DNA of 64,000 nt from contig NZ_JBBMEY010000002.1 in the NCBI RefSeq assembly GCF_040096285.1, forward strand, positions 1 to 64,000. Direction: 5' to 3'. Position numbers and translations under genes: made by a program. This stretch comes from Ruminococcoides intestinihominis (lineage in GTDB: Bacteria; Bacillota; Clostridia; Oscillospirales; Acutalibacteraceae). Shown here one piece after another: positions 1 through 7,805 of the stretch (position 1 is its first letter; the number at the start of each line of letters is the position of its first letter). The notes below the pieces were generated by a model. It made no database searches and had not been told where the DNA came from. It saw only the letters and a list, made by a program, of their open reading frames with translations.

Positions 1-58
1 ACCTATTATATATCTATCGAATAAAATTGATATAGCAAAAAGTATGTACCATAACAAT

Positions 59-133
59 CCCTCAGTCGCTCTTTAAGAGTAAATTGTCATTCTTCCAATT
101 TACGAGCGACAGCTCCCTTTACACAAGGGAGCC
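59..133. repeat. Dispersed palindromic repeat (REP/MITE-like)
   Basis: Two stem-loops lie back to back. Bases 65-71 pair with 104-110 and 79-86 with 96-103; then 112-119 pair with 125-132 around a 5-nt loop. The ends (ccctcag... and ...gggagcc) resemble a short non-coding palindromic repeat I recall as common between genes in Ruminococcaceae and Faecalibacterium genomes; that recollection is not checked here. Only one copy was noticed in this window. It could instead act as a bidirectional transcription stop. Confidence 0.5.
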
Positions 134-277
134 TTATTTGCTAAAATTCAACACTTTACATCTAGCACCACAAACCCAAATTTATCAAATTTATCTTTAC
201 CCACAGACAAAATTGAAAAAACCAAATTTGTCTTACTTATAATAATCTAAACAATAAGAATTAAAATAAAATAAAAA
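134..277. other. AT-rich spacer with weak terminator-like hairpin
   Basis: No gene is visible. An imperfect 11-bp hairpin (205-215 with 223-233, one mismatch) lies about 45 nt beyond the pcrA stop and may end the pcrA transcript, but its U-tract is poor. Confidence 0.3.
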
Positions 278-2485
278 TTAAAGTTTTTCCATTTTACAGA
301 AGTTTGCCATTAGGGTTTTTGTACCGGCAGTATCAAAGGCAATTTGCAACATTTGGTCATTACCCATTTTGTCTGCTCTAACGATTGTACCCTTGCCAAA
401 AACTTTATGCATTACTGCATCCCCTACTGCGTATGTAGTTGACTTAGGAGTGGTTGTAGGTGTTTTCTTGAAGCCTGAGAAGTTCTTTTTAGGTTTACCA
501 TATTTTAAGAAATCTTCACTGACTTTTTCTTTTCTTTCCTTACCCTGTAAATCAACTAATTCTTCAGGAATTTCCTTAGTAAATCTGGATGGTCGGTTAT
601 GCTGAGTTGAACCGAATAACATTCTGTCCTGTGCTCTCAGTAGGTACAGTTTTTCTTTTGCTCTTGTGATACCTACATATGCAAGTCTGCGTTCTTCATC
701 CATTTCTTCAGGATTCATAATTGTCATATTTGATGGGAAAATGCCCTCTTCCATACCCGGAATAAATACTACAGGGAATTCAAGACCCTTTGCACTATGA
801 AGTGTCATCATTACTACTGTGTCAGAGTCAGCATCATAGTTATCAATATCTGTTTGTAGGGAAATTTCTTCTAGGAATGTTGTAAGGTCAGCATTGTCCT
901 CATATTCCTTTTCAAAATTAACAATATTAGAACGAAGTTCCTCTATATTTTCAATTCTTTCATCAGGCTTATCCTTTTCTGTTCTGATATATCTTTCATA
1001 ATCAGTATGCTCAAGGATAAGGTTATAGATTTCAGCTAGGCTATACATATTGCTATTTACTGCATCAATGAAACCATCAATCAATGCAACAAACTCTTTT
1101 AGCTTTTTAGCTGCTCTTGAAAGGTCAGGATAAGCATCTGCCTCTTTGATAACATTATAAATACTGTCACCTAGGTTTGTGGCAATATTAGCAGCCTTTT
1201 CAACAGTTGTTGCACCTATTGCTCTCTTAGGCTTATTGATAATTCTTCTTAGCCTTATATCATCATGAGGGTTATTGATAACATGAAGATATGCTACCAT
1301 ATCACGAACTTCTTCTCTATCATAGAATCGGTGACCACCGATAATTCTATGTGGAATACCTGCTCTAGAAAGTGAATGTTCCACAGCATTTGACTGTGCA
1401 TTCATTCTGTATAGAACTGCAAAGTCAGAGAACTTTCTTCCCTCTTTTACACCATCAAGGATTTTATCTGCAATAAACATTGCTTCATCTCTTTCGGAAA
1501 AAGCAGTATAGAAAGTAACTTTGTCACCCTTTTTATTTTCTGTCCATAGTGTTTTACCTTTACGGGCTGAGTTATGCTTAATAACCTCATTGGCTGCATC
1601 AAGAATTGTCTGTGTACTTCTATAGTTCTGTTCAAGTCTAATTACTTCAGCACCCGGAAAGTTATTTTCAAATGACAAAATATTTTCAATAGTAGCACCA
1701 CGGAATTTGTAAATACTCTGGTCATCATCACCAACAACACAAATGTTGCCTGACTTTTCAGCAAGTAGTCGTACAAATTCATACTGTACTTTGTTGGTAT
1801 CTTGATATTCGTCAACCATTATATATTTAAATAGGTTTTGATAATACTCCAGTACATCAGGACAAGTCTTTAGTAGATGAACAGTATTCAGTAGCATATC
1901 GTCAAAATCCATTGCATCTGAGGACTTAAGTCTGCCTGTATACTGCTTATACACCTTAGCAATAGAAACAAGACGGTTATCATAACCGGCTTTTTCTTCC
2001 ATCATTTCAGGTGTTTCCATTTTATCCTTAGCGTGAGAAATTTCATTTAATACAGTTTTTACAGGTAAAAACTTTTCATCTATATTAAGTTGCTTTAAAA
2101 TTTCTTTGATAAGTCTTTTTTGGTCATCAGAATCATAAACAGTAAAATGGTTTGAGTAACCGATTCTGTCACCATATCTACGCAAAATTCTTGAACAAGT
2201 GCTATGGAATGTTGCTGCCCAGATGTCGTCACCTTGTTCCGGTACTGCCTTACAGATTCTTTCCTTTAGCTCTGTAGCTGCTTTATTGGTAAAAGTAATA
2301 GCAAGTATCTGCCAAGGTCTGCAAAGTCCCATACGAAGAATATAGCTGATTCTGTTTACAAGAACTGTTGTTTTACCACTACCGGCACCTGCAAGAATAA
2401 GAACAGGACCTTCTGTTTGAAAGACAGCTTTCTGCTGCATATCATTCATAAAAGAATACTCTTTTTGTAATTCAGTTAAACTCAT
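278..2485 (-). CDS. pcrA: ATP-dependent DNA helicase PcrA/UvrD
   Basis: A 735-aa superfamily 1A 3'-5' helicase that unwinds DNA in repair and clears replication obstacles. Walker A is GAGSGKTT near residues 33-40. The Walker B/DEYQD region (VDEYQDTN), GDDDQSIYKFRGA, QNYRST, TLHSAKGLEFPVVF and VGITRAKEKLYLL motifs follow in UvrD order. The C-terminal tail ends in the Tudor-like PcrA domain (VGDAVMHKVFGKGTIV). Length is normal. The Shine-Dalgarno upstream of the start is weak. A possible promoter (-10 TATAAT near 2547) overlaps the terminator of the gene upstream. Confidence 0.95.
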   Translation of the reverse strand: MSLTELQKEYSFMNDMQQKAVFQTEGPVLILAGAGSGKTTVLVNRISYILRMGLCRPWQILAITFTNKAATELKERICKAVPEQGDDIWAATFHSTCSRILRRYGDRIGYSNHFTVYDSDDQKRLIKEILKQLNIDEKFLPVKTVLNEISHAKDKMETPEMMEEKAGYDNRLVSIAKVYKQYTGRLKSSDAMDFDDMLLNTVHLLKTCPDVLEYYQNLFKYIMVDEYQDTNKVQYEFVRLLAEKSGNICVVGDDDQSIYKFRGATIENILSFENNFPGAEVIRLEQNYRSTQTILDAANEVIKHNSARKGKTLWTENKKGDKVTFYTAFSERDEAMFIADKILDGVKEGRKFSDFAVLYRMNAQSNAVEHSLSRAGIPHRIIGGHRFYDREEVRDMVAYLHVINNPHDDIRLRRIINKPKRAIGATTVEKAANIATNLGDSIYNVIKEADAYPDLSRAAKKLKEFVALIDGFIDAVNSNMYSLAEIYNLILEHTDYERYIRTEKDKPDERIENIEELRSNIVNFEKEYEDNADLTTFLEEISLQTDIDNYDADSDTVVMMTLHSAKGLEFPVVFIPGMEEGIFPSNMTIMNPEEMDEERRLAYVGITRAKEKLYLLRAQDRMLFGSTQHNRPSRFTKEIPEELVDLQGKERKEKVSEDFLKYGKPKKNFSGFKKTPTTTPKSTTYAVGDAVMHKVFGKGTIVRADKMGNDQMLQIAFDTAGTKTLMANFCKMEKL

Positions 2486-2550
2486 AATCTATCTCAAACT
2501 TTCCTTATATTTCTTTATTAGAATTATCATACAAACATATACATTATATC

Positions 2551-2585
2551 ATAAAAAAAGAAAAGCCACAACAAAAAGTTGTGGC
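2551..2585 (-). terminator. Intrinsic terminator of the DUF4358 lipoprotein gene
   Basis: An 8-bp GC-rich stem (2565-2572 with 2578-2585), followed in the minus direction by a long U-tract, sits 18 nt beyond the stop at 2603. Confidence 0.8.
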
Positions 2586-2602
2586 GAAAAATCTTCATTT
2601 AA

Positions 2603-3076
2603 TTAGCTAAAATAACCATTGATAATCTTTTCAATATCTTCGTGATTCTTAGCAATAACTAACATTGAATATAGACCGTTATCCTGTACTTTACAAGCCT
2701 CAATAGTAGAAACCTGATCAGTGTTGTAAGACTGAGCATTGCTTAGCTTTTCGTTTAGGTAAGAATTAAGTTTTTCATTAATCTTATCCTTACCTTCTTC
2801 GTCATTAGCCTTAGTTACAATAACTGTTGTTGGAAAGTCACCGTCTTCTGAAACTTCTGCAATAAAATCTGCAACAGTATTAGGGTCAATATCAAACTGT
2901 TTCTGTAAATCTTTTGTATTTGAAATAGTCTTCATTGAAGAAAGATTACCATTATCATTTACATCAGAAAGAACCTTAGCAAGTTCAACATCCTTATTAC
3001 TGCTACTTGAACCACAACCTGCAAATGCAAATAATACAAATACAAGTGATAAAGTAATAGCTAAAACTTTTTTCAT
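2603..3076 (-). CDS. DUF4358-type lipoprotein
   Basis: A secreted, lipid-anchored protein of unknown function. The signal peptide has a clear lipobox (FAFAGC) with the lipidated Cys at about residue 21, followed by a Ser-rich linker. The rest has the spacing of DUF4358 proteins: a short aspartate-containing helix, a central VIVTKA strand, and a C-terminal LVIAKNHEDIEKII segment. The start is set at 3076 because GGAGGC lies 8 nt upstream; the in-frame ATG at 3091 overlaps that ribosome site and is too early. It is monocistronic, with its own promoter (3115-3143) and terminator. Confidence 0.7.
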   Translation of the reverse strand: MKKVLAITLSLVFVLFAFAGCGSSSSNKDVELAKVLSDVNDNGNLSSMKTISNTKDLQKQFDIDPNTVADFIAEVSEDGDFPTTVIVTKANDEEGKDKINEKLNSYLNEKLSNAQSYNTDQVSTIEACKVQDNGLYSMLVIAKNHEDIEKIINGYFS

Positions 3077-3114
3077 TATGTTTGCCTCCATATATTCATA
3101 TTTTACTGTATCAA

Positions 3115-3143
3115 ATTATACTATTATTGACGAAAAAGGTCAA
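3115..3143 (-). promoter_or_regulatory. SigA promoter of the DUF4358 lipoprotein gene
   Basis: TTGACC (3138-3143) and TATAAT (3115-3120) are separated by 17 nt on the minus strand, about 40 nt upstream of the start codon. Confidence 0.7.
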
Positions 3144-3220
3144 TTAAAATAAATAACAAATTTTAGGATTTTTAATTATATTATATCACAATTATTACAA
3201 AATTATTATTAAAATTAAAA

Positions 3221-3252
3221 CAAAAAATGAGCACTGATGAAAATCAGTGCTC
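3221..3252 (-). terminator. Terminator of tRNA-Gln
   Basis: A 10-bp perfect stem (3229-3238 with 3243-3252) is followed on the minus strand by ATTTTTTG, directly after the tRNA 3' end. Confidence 0.85.
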
Positions 3253-3254
3253 TG

Positions 3255-3328
3255 TGGCAGAGGTATAAGGATTCGAACCTTAAATGACGGAGTCAGAGTC
3301 CGGAGTGTTACCGTTACACTATACCTCT
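3255..3328 (-). tRNA. tRNA-Gln (anticodon CTG)
   Basis: The cloverleaf folds fully: acceptor AGAGGTA/TACCTCT, D stem GTGT/ACAC, anticodon loop CTCTGAC with anticodon CTG, a TTCGAAT T-loop with a 5-bp stem, discriminator G and an encoded CCA. It reads the CAG codon. The first anticodon-stem pair (27-43) is a C-U mismatch. It has its own promoter at 3370-3397, a hairpin-forming 5' leader, and a terminator, so it is transcribed singly. Confidence 0.92.
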
Positions 3329-3369
3329 ATATTCGATTTGCGTTGTCGTGTCTCTCAACAACGATATTT

Positions 3370-3397
3370 ATTATATACTATTTTCAAGAAAAGTCAA
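3370..3397 (-). promoter_or_regulatory. Promoter of tRNA-Gln
   Basis: TTGACT (3392-3397) and TATAAT (3370-3375), 16 nt apart, on the minus strand. Confidence 0.7.
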
Positions 3398-3507
3398 CCC
3401 TTTTTTATAAAATTTTTTAATATTTTTTTATTTTCTTTATTTCATCTATTAAATGTACCATTTATGGGACTTATCCTTTACTATACAAATTAATTTTACA
3501 TTAAATA

Positions 3508-3536
3508 TTGATATTTTTATTTATGTGTGTTAAATT
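3508..3536 (+). promoter_or_regulatory. Promoter of the tandem small RNA
   Basis: TTGATA (3508-3513) and TAAATT (3531-3536) with a 17-nt spacer. The predicted start near 3543 falls just before the first base-paired element of the RNA at 3545, which supports the assignment. The -10 box is not perfect. Confidence 0.5.
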
Positions 3537-3542
3537 TAAGAA

Positions 3543-3740
3543 AACGATATTAGGGTTTATGTGCGAGTTCCTTTGGTTCCCGAAAAACCATTGAGAACAC
3601 GGCGCCGTACCTAATATTGGTTCTGTCATAATTGAAGTTTATGTGCGAGACCCTTTTGGTTCGGGACAACTGAGGTCACGACGCCGTATTCAAAAGTGAC
3701 AGGACAGACACTGAATTAATAATTCGGTGCCTTTTTTCTT
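3543..3740 (+). ncRNA. Tandem structured small RNA with predicted kissing loops
   Basis: Two copies of one structured unit lie 79-82 nt apart. Both contain the block GTTTATGTGCGAG (3555-3567, 3637-3649) and the block CACGnCGCCGTA (3598-3609, 3677-3688). Unit A is closed by a 10-bp stem (3545-3554/3610-3619). Unit B is closed by 3623-3628/3697-3702 plus 3632-3636/3689-3693. The inner stem is GTTC/GAAC in A (3567-3570/3595-3598) and GACC/GGTC in B (3649-3652/3674-3677), a compensated change. The terminal-hairpin loops are complementary over 7 nt (3578-3584 with 3660-3666). A promoter precedes it and a terminator ends it. The next gene, rrf2, has a separate promoter, so this looks like a free RNA rather than an rrf2 leader. 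I could not match it to a known family. Confidence 0.7.
3709..3738 (+). terminator. Terminator of the tandem small RNA
   Basis: A 9-bp stem (3709-3717 with 3721-3729, one G-U pair) with a 3-nt loop, then CC and a run of six T. Confidence 0.85.
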
Positions 3741-3757
3741 TTTGGGAAAATTTACTC

Positions 3758-3786
3758 TTGAAAACCTATTAAACATATGGTATTAT
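3758..3786 (+). promoter_or_regulatory. Promoter of the Rrf2 regulator gene
   Basis: TTGAAA (3758-3763) and TATTAT (3781-3786), 17 nt apart, lie downstream of the small-RNA terminator. AT-rich imperfect repeats around 3790-3812 could be an autoregulatory site. Confidence 0.6.
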
Positions 3787-3825
3787 TATATTGTGTTATT
3801 ATGTACAAAATAAAGAGGTAATAAA

Positions 3826-4263
3826 ATGAAAATATCAACAAAAGGTAGATACGCACTAAGAATGATGCTTGACCTTGCTGAAAATGGCAATGATGGGTTT
3901 GTAGCACTTAAAGATATTGCTGAAAGACAAAATATTTCTAAAAAATACTTAGAACAGATTGTTCCTATTCTTAACAAAGCTGACACATTAAGAACTAACA
4001 GAGGTTATCAGGGTGGTTACAAGTTATCCAGACCTGCTGACAAATACACTGTTGGTGAAATCCTTAGAATTACTGAGGGCAGTATTGCACCGGTTGCTTG
4101 TCTTGATCAAGACCCTAACGAATGTGAAAGAGCCGGTGAATGTATTACTTTACCTGTATGGCAAGGACTTTATGAAGTTATCACTAATTATCTTGACAAC
4201 ATTACTTTGCAAGATATTCTTGATATGCAAAAAAACAGGGCATCCGACAATTATATGATTTAA
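3826..4263 (+). CDS. Rrf2 family transcriptional regulator, IscR-like
   Basis: A 145-aa winged-helix repressor. The N-terminus MKISTKGRYALRMM and the helix-turn-helix at about 26-60 (VALKDIAERQNISKKYLEQI...RGYQGGY) are typical of Rrf2. Three cysteines, C92, C100 and C106, closely match the Fe-S ligand cysteines of IscR (92, 98, 104), and E43 is also present, so an iron-sulfur cluster is likely. CymR-type Rrf2 proteins lack these cysteines. A GAGG ribosome site precedes the ATG. It is monocistronic and convergent with a Cys/Met PLP enzyme, so Fe-S or sulfur control is plausible but not shown. Confidence 0.85.
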   Translation: MKISTKGRYALRMMLDLAENGNDGFVALKDIAERQNISKKYLEQIVPILNKADTLRTNRGYQGGYKLSRPADKYTVGEILRITEGSIAPVACLDQDPNECERAGECITLPVWQGLYEVITNYLDNITLQDILDMQKNRASDNYMI

Positions 4264-4312
4264 TTCTTAATTTAGCCTTTTAATTTAGCCTAGCCTATAC
4301 ATTATTATATAT

Positions 4313-4355
4313 AGAAAAAGTAGATGTTTATTCTTAATAAGCATCTACTTTTCTT
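4313..4355. terminator. Bidirectional terminator between rrf2 and the PLP enzyme
   Basis: A long stem (about 4315-4326 with 4342-4352), flanked by A-rich sequence on the left and T-rich on the right, lies between convergent genes. Confidence 0.8.
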
Positions 4356-4392
4356 TTACAGGAAATTCAATTTTATGATGAGAAATTTTAAT

Positions 4393-5583
4393 TTATACTA
4401 GATTTTCTTTTTCAAATGCTTGTTGCAAGTCTGCAATAATATCGTCTGCATCTTCAATGCCTACACTAAATCTAAAGAAACCGTTGTGGAATTCTTCCGG
4501 ATATAGATACTGTCTTTCATCATTTTCACCTAGGAATACTATTAGGCTTTCATCGTGACCTAAAGAAACTGCTGATGTAATAACATTTAAATGGCTTACA
4601 ACTCTATTATATGTATCATGGTCTGCTTTTAGACCAAAGGACAATACACCACCATAACCGTTAGTCATTTGTTCTTTTGCAATTTGATGGTTAGGGTGAT
4701 TTTCAAGTCCAGGATAAGCAACAAAGCTAACACCTTTAACTGTTTGTAGGTACTTAGCTACCTTTAGTGCATTGTCGTTATGCTGTTTCATTCTAAGTGG
4801 TAATGTTACAGAACCTCTCATAATTAGCCATGCGTTAAATGGACTGATTGTTGCACCTAGGTTAATCTGTGACTGTGCTCTGATAATATCAAGATACTTC
4901 TTCTTACCGATAATAGCACCACCCATTGCATCACCATGACCGTTAATATACTTTGTTAAGCTTTCTACTGTAAAGTCAGCACCCAGTTCAACAGGTCGCT
5001 GATTGTATGGTGAAGCAAAAGTATTGTCAACAGAAAGCAATGCACCGTTGTCATGTGCTACCTTAGCAATAGCCTTAATATCTGAAATTGTAAGTGTTGG
5101 GTTACCGGGTGTTTCAATATGAATTAGCTTTGTATTAGGTTTAATAGCTTTCTTAACATTTTCTACATTTGAAGTATCAACAATAGTTGTTTCTACACCA
5201 AATTTATTATTTAAAAGTTCATTTAGTAATCTATAAACTGCAATATAGGTAACACTTGAGAAAATCACATGGTCACCACTTTTTAGCAATGCAAAGAATA
5301 AACCTGATAAAGCAGCTACACCACTGGCAAGTACAACTGCCTCTTCTCCACCTTCAAGGGATGCAAGTTTTTCTTGTAAATACTGTTGGTTAGAGCCACC
5401 GTTTCTTGTATAAAGATTTTTACCTGCACTACTCCAGTTTAAATCACTAGGGTCATAAGGTAATTCATAACTATTTGCCATTGTAATTGGTCTTTTGATA
5501 GCACCGGTTTCTTTGTCAATACCGTTGCCTTTATGTACTGCTCTTGTCTGAAAACCTAAGTTATTATTAATGTCTTTACTCAT
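4393..5583 (-). CDS. Cys/Met metabolism PLP-dependent enzyme (cystathionine gamma-lyase/synthase type)
   Basis: A 396-aa fold-type I PLP enzyme of the trans-sulfuration family. It has the cofactor-phosphate loop SGVAALSGL, IHIETPGNPTL, SVDNTFASPYNQRPVELGAD and the PLP lysine in ESLTKYINGHGD. Sequence alone does not separate cystathionine gamma-lyase, beta-lyase, O-acetylhomoserine-type synthase or methionine gamma-lyase. AAGGAAG precedes the ATG, and a good promoter lies at 5629-5657. It is single and convergent with the Fe-S-type Rrf2 gene, a context that suggests sulfur metabolism. Confidence 0.88.
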   Translation of the reverse strand: MSKDINNNLGFQTRAVHKGNGIDKETGAIKRPITMANSYELPYDPSDLNWSSAGKNLYTRNGGSNQQYLQEKLASLEGGEEAVVLASGVAALSGLFFALLKSGDHVIFSSVTYIAVYRLLNELLNNKFGVETTIVDTSNVENVKKAIKPNTKLIHIETPGNPTLTISDIKAIAKVAHDNGALLSVDNTFASPYNQRPVELGADFTVESLTKYINGHGDAMGGAIIGKKKYLDIIRAQSQINLGATISPFNAWLIMRGSVTLPLRMKQHNDNALKVAKYLQTVKGVSFVAYPGLENHPNHQIAKEQMTNGYGGVLSFGLKADHDTYNRVVSHLNVITSAVSLGHDESLIVFLGENDERQYLYPEEFHNGFFRFSVGIEDADDIIADLQQAFEKENLV

Positions 5584-5628
5584 AATTATCTTCCTTTCAT
5601 ATATAACCTATCTGTTTAGTATGTTTAT

Positions 5629-5657
5629 AATATACATTGTTATTATCCCGTTGTCAA
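5629..5657 (-). promoter_or_regulatory. Promoter of the Cys/Met PLP enzyme gene
   Basis: TTGACA (5652-5657) and TATATT (5629-5634) with 17-nt spacing on the minus strand. Confidence 0.65.
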
Positions 5658-5702
5658 GACCTAATTTTGATTTTTTTATTTTGGATTAATTATTTATAGG
5701 CA

Positions 5703-5734
5703 TAAAAATGGTCATACATTTCTGTATGACCATT
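5703..5734 (-). terminator. Terminator of the DUF975/type IV membrane protein gene
   Basis: An 11-bp perfect stem (5707-5717 with 5724-5734), followed on the minus strand by TTTTTAT, 30 nt beyond the stop. Confidence 0.8.
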
Positions 5735-5763
5735 AGTTTAGTTAACACTATTAAATTTACAAA

Positions 5764-7647
5764 TTACAATTTTGCTGATTTACCGATAATATAACTATCT
5801 AAATCTGTTACAGTACAAGTAGGGTTATAGGAAGTTTTTGTTGACTTAGGTTTCAGTTTTATTTCCCTACTATAATCGGTAACACCTTTACCTGAGTTAG
5901 GTACTTTTGAAGAATAAATTCTGTCTGCTGTAAAGGCTAGAACTAGCACCACACAAATTGTAATTGATATTTTTAGTGGAATTTTGCGAAGTAGATTATC
6001 AAGTAATGGTGCAACTATATAAACAACAATAATACCACCAATACCAAACACAAGCAGACCTTCTGCACAAACTCTACCGTTGATATTTAGGAAATATCCA
6101 CTATAATCCCACCATAGTTTACCGTACTGATATTCTAAGAATACAGATGTAAAATATTCTACTATACCACAAAGTACAACTGCTGAAATAAACTCAATAA
6201 TAGGGTTCTTCCTAAGTTTATTAAGTAAAACAAGAATCATTACACATCCACTACCGTAAATAGGCAACCAAGGACCATGCATTACACCACGGTTTACAAA
6301 TTCACCTTTTTCGATAAAATGGAAAATTACTTCCCAGAACCATCCCATAAAACAGAAGATAAAGAACATCATTATTAATGAAGTTACTGAGTATCTTCTC
6401 ATATAGTGTAGATGTTCAAATTTTGTTTTTCTTACCTTTTCACCTAATGGATAAAGTCTTGTTGGGTATGTATATCCGTTAATAACATCCTTAAAGTTAA
6501 CAATTTTGATTTTTCTTTCAGTATATTCTGTGTATTCCTTTTCTGTCTGATTGTAAGTAGGAATTACACCAAATACATTGGCAATAAAAGTAAGAAATTT
6601 GTTTCTTTTATGAATTACAGGTTCCGGTGTATCCATAAGTTCAATAATGTCCTTATATGAATTTCTAATTGTTTCATTAGAAGCTTTTTCATATAGATAT
6701 GTATCATTTAATAAATCAACATTCTCTAGATTTTCTGATTTACACTTTTCTCTACGATTTACATAATATTCACAAACAACAGATTCTTTATATGGGTTTA
6801 GGAAGAAAATGCCTAGAAGTCCCAGTGTAAAGAAGTCTAATAGATACCAACCTATGAAAGAAATATCCAGAACAAATAATTCCCACTTATGACCTTTCAT
6901 CATTTTTCTAGATAAAGTAATAGCCTTTAAAGGTAAAATATCCTTATTCTCAGCTACTATATAAGGTACTAATGCATAGGAATATCTTTTTATAATACCA
7001 CCTACAATTGTTAAATTCCATAAAAACTGAAATACTTCTTTCAAACCAACAGTAAGTGCAACTTTAAACAACTTTCTATCCTTATAAATAAACAAAAATC
7101 TATGGAAAGGCATCTTCTCATATACTCTGCTTTCCATAAAAATTCTTCTATATGCAACAGAAAATGTATTGAAAATAATTGACCAAATTAATATTATTAA
7201 TAGCAAAGAAAGTACAACAAGAATTGCAGCTAAAAGGTAACTTGATTCTGCTACATTCTTAATGGCAACAAGGACGGTTAAAATCATTGAACCTGATGAA
7301 ACCATATTTACAACATGAGCAAGGACACCGTCTTTTCGACCAAGTTCAAGTCCACCGTAAGTAACATCTTTATTCTTCTCATCATCCATAAGTTTGGTAG
7401 CAGATTCTTTTATCTTCTCTTTATCTTCACCCATAAAGTTATCAATTAAGCTATATGTATTGGCAACAAATGGTGAAACACTTGTAATGTCTGTTTGGCT
7501 ACTATCACTTGTAAAAGCCTTTACAATATCTGTTGAACCAACAAACTCAATACCAAATAACGAAGCAAGTAAACAGGCAACAACACATATCCAATAATGT
7601 GTATTCAAATTCTTTTTTCCGGTTTTTTTCAGCCCTTTTCTATCCAT
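5764..7647 (-). CDS. Two-domain membrane protein: DUF975 plus putative ABC-transporter type IV
   Basis: A 627-aa polytopic membrane protein. The first 300 residues match the DUF975 pattern: an N-terminal membrane anchor, MPFHRFLFIYKDRKLFKVA, a GGIIKRYSYALVPYIVAE segment, KMMKGHKWELFVLDISFIGW, and a PYKESVVCEYY end. A soluble linker of about 90 residues follows. The C-terminal half (about 400-560) is a PF06541-type domain with GWFWEVIFHFIEKG, RGVMHGPWLPIYG and LWWDYSGYFLNINGRVC. These two families usually occur as separate proteins. The function is unknown; export or envelope roles are guesses. It has its own terminator. Confidence 0.75.
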   Translation of the reverse strand: MDRKGLKKTGKKNLNTHYWICVVACLLASLFGIEFVGSTDIVKAFTSDSSQTDITSVSPFVANTYSLIDNFMGEDKEKIKESATKLMDDEKNKDVTYGGLELGRKDGVLAHVVNMVSSGSMILTVLVAIKNVAESSYLLAAILVVLSLLLIILIWSIIFNTFSVAYRRIFMESRVYEKMPFHRFLFIYKDRKLFKVALTVGLKEVFQFLWNLTIVGGIIKRYSYALVPYIVAENKDILPLKAITLSRKMMKGHKWELFVLDISFIGWYLLDFFTLGLLGIFFLNPYKESVVCEYYVNRREKCKSENLENVDLLNDTYLYEKASNETIRNSYKDIIELMDTPEPVIHKRNKFLTFIANVFGVIPTYNQTEKEYTEYTERKIKIVNFKDVINGYTYPTRLYPLGEKVRKTKFEHLHYMRRYSVTSLIMMFFIFCFMGWFWEVIFHFIEKGEFVNRGVMHGPWLPIYGSGCVMILVLLNKLRKNPIIEFISAVVLCGIVEYFTSVFLEYQYGKLWWDYSGYFLNINGRVCAEGLLVFGIGGIIVVYIVAPLLDNLLRKIPLKISITICVVLVLAFTADRIYSSKVPNSGKGVTDYSREIKLKPKSTKTSYNPTCTVTDLDSYIIGKSAKL

Positions 7648-7805
7648 TATACCACCTCCAACAGCTCAATATTCAATTAATTGTATCATAATAAATAATT
7701 TAATTCAACTAAATAACAAAATAGTAATAAATCTATTTTGTATCAACAATTAATTGTAAATGCTCATTATGTGTGCTATAATTTTCCTTGTTGAGGAGAT
7801 ATGAT

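Noticed and set aside
369..605. Open frame on the plus strand opposite pcrA
   Set aside because: It is antisense to a well-conserved helicase gene, has no ribosome site and resembles no protein. The same applies to other long antisense frames opposite thrS, eno, fruA, prfB and recG.
3543..3825. Tandem element as a cis-acting riboswitch of rrf2
   Set aside because: A complete terminator and then a separate, well-spaced promoter (3758-3786) lie between the element and rrf2. A cis role is not excluded but is less likely than a free RNA.
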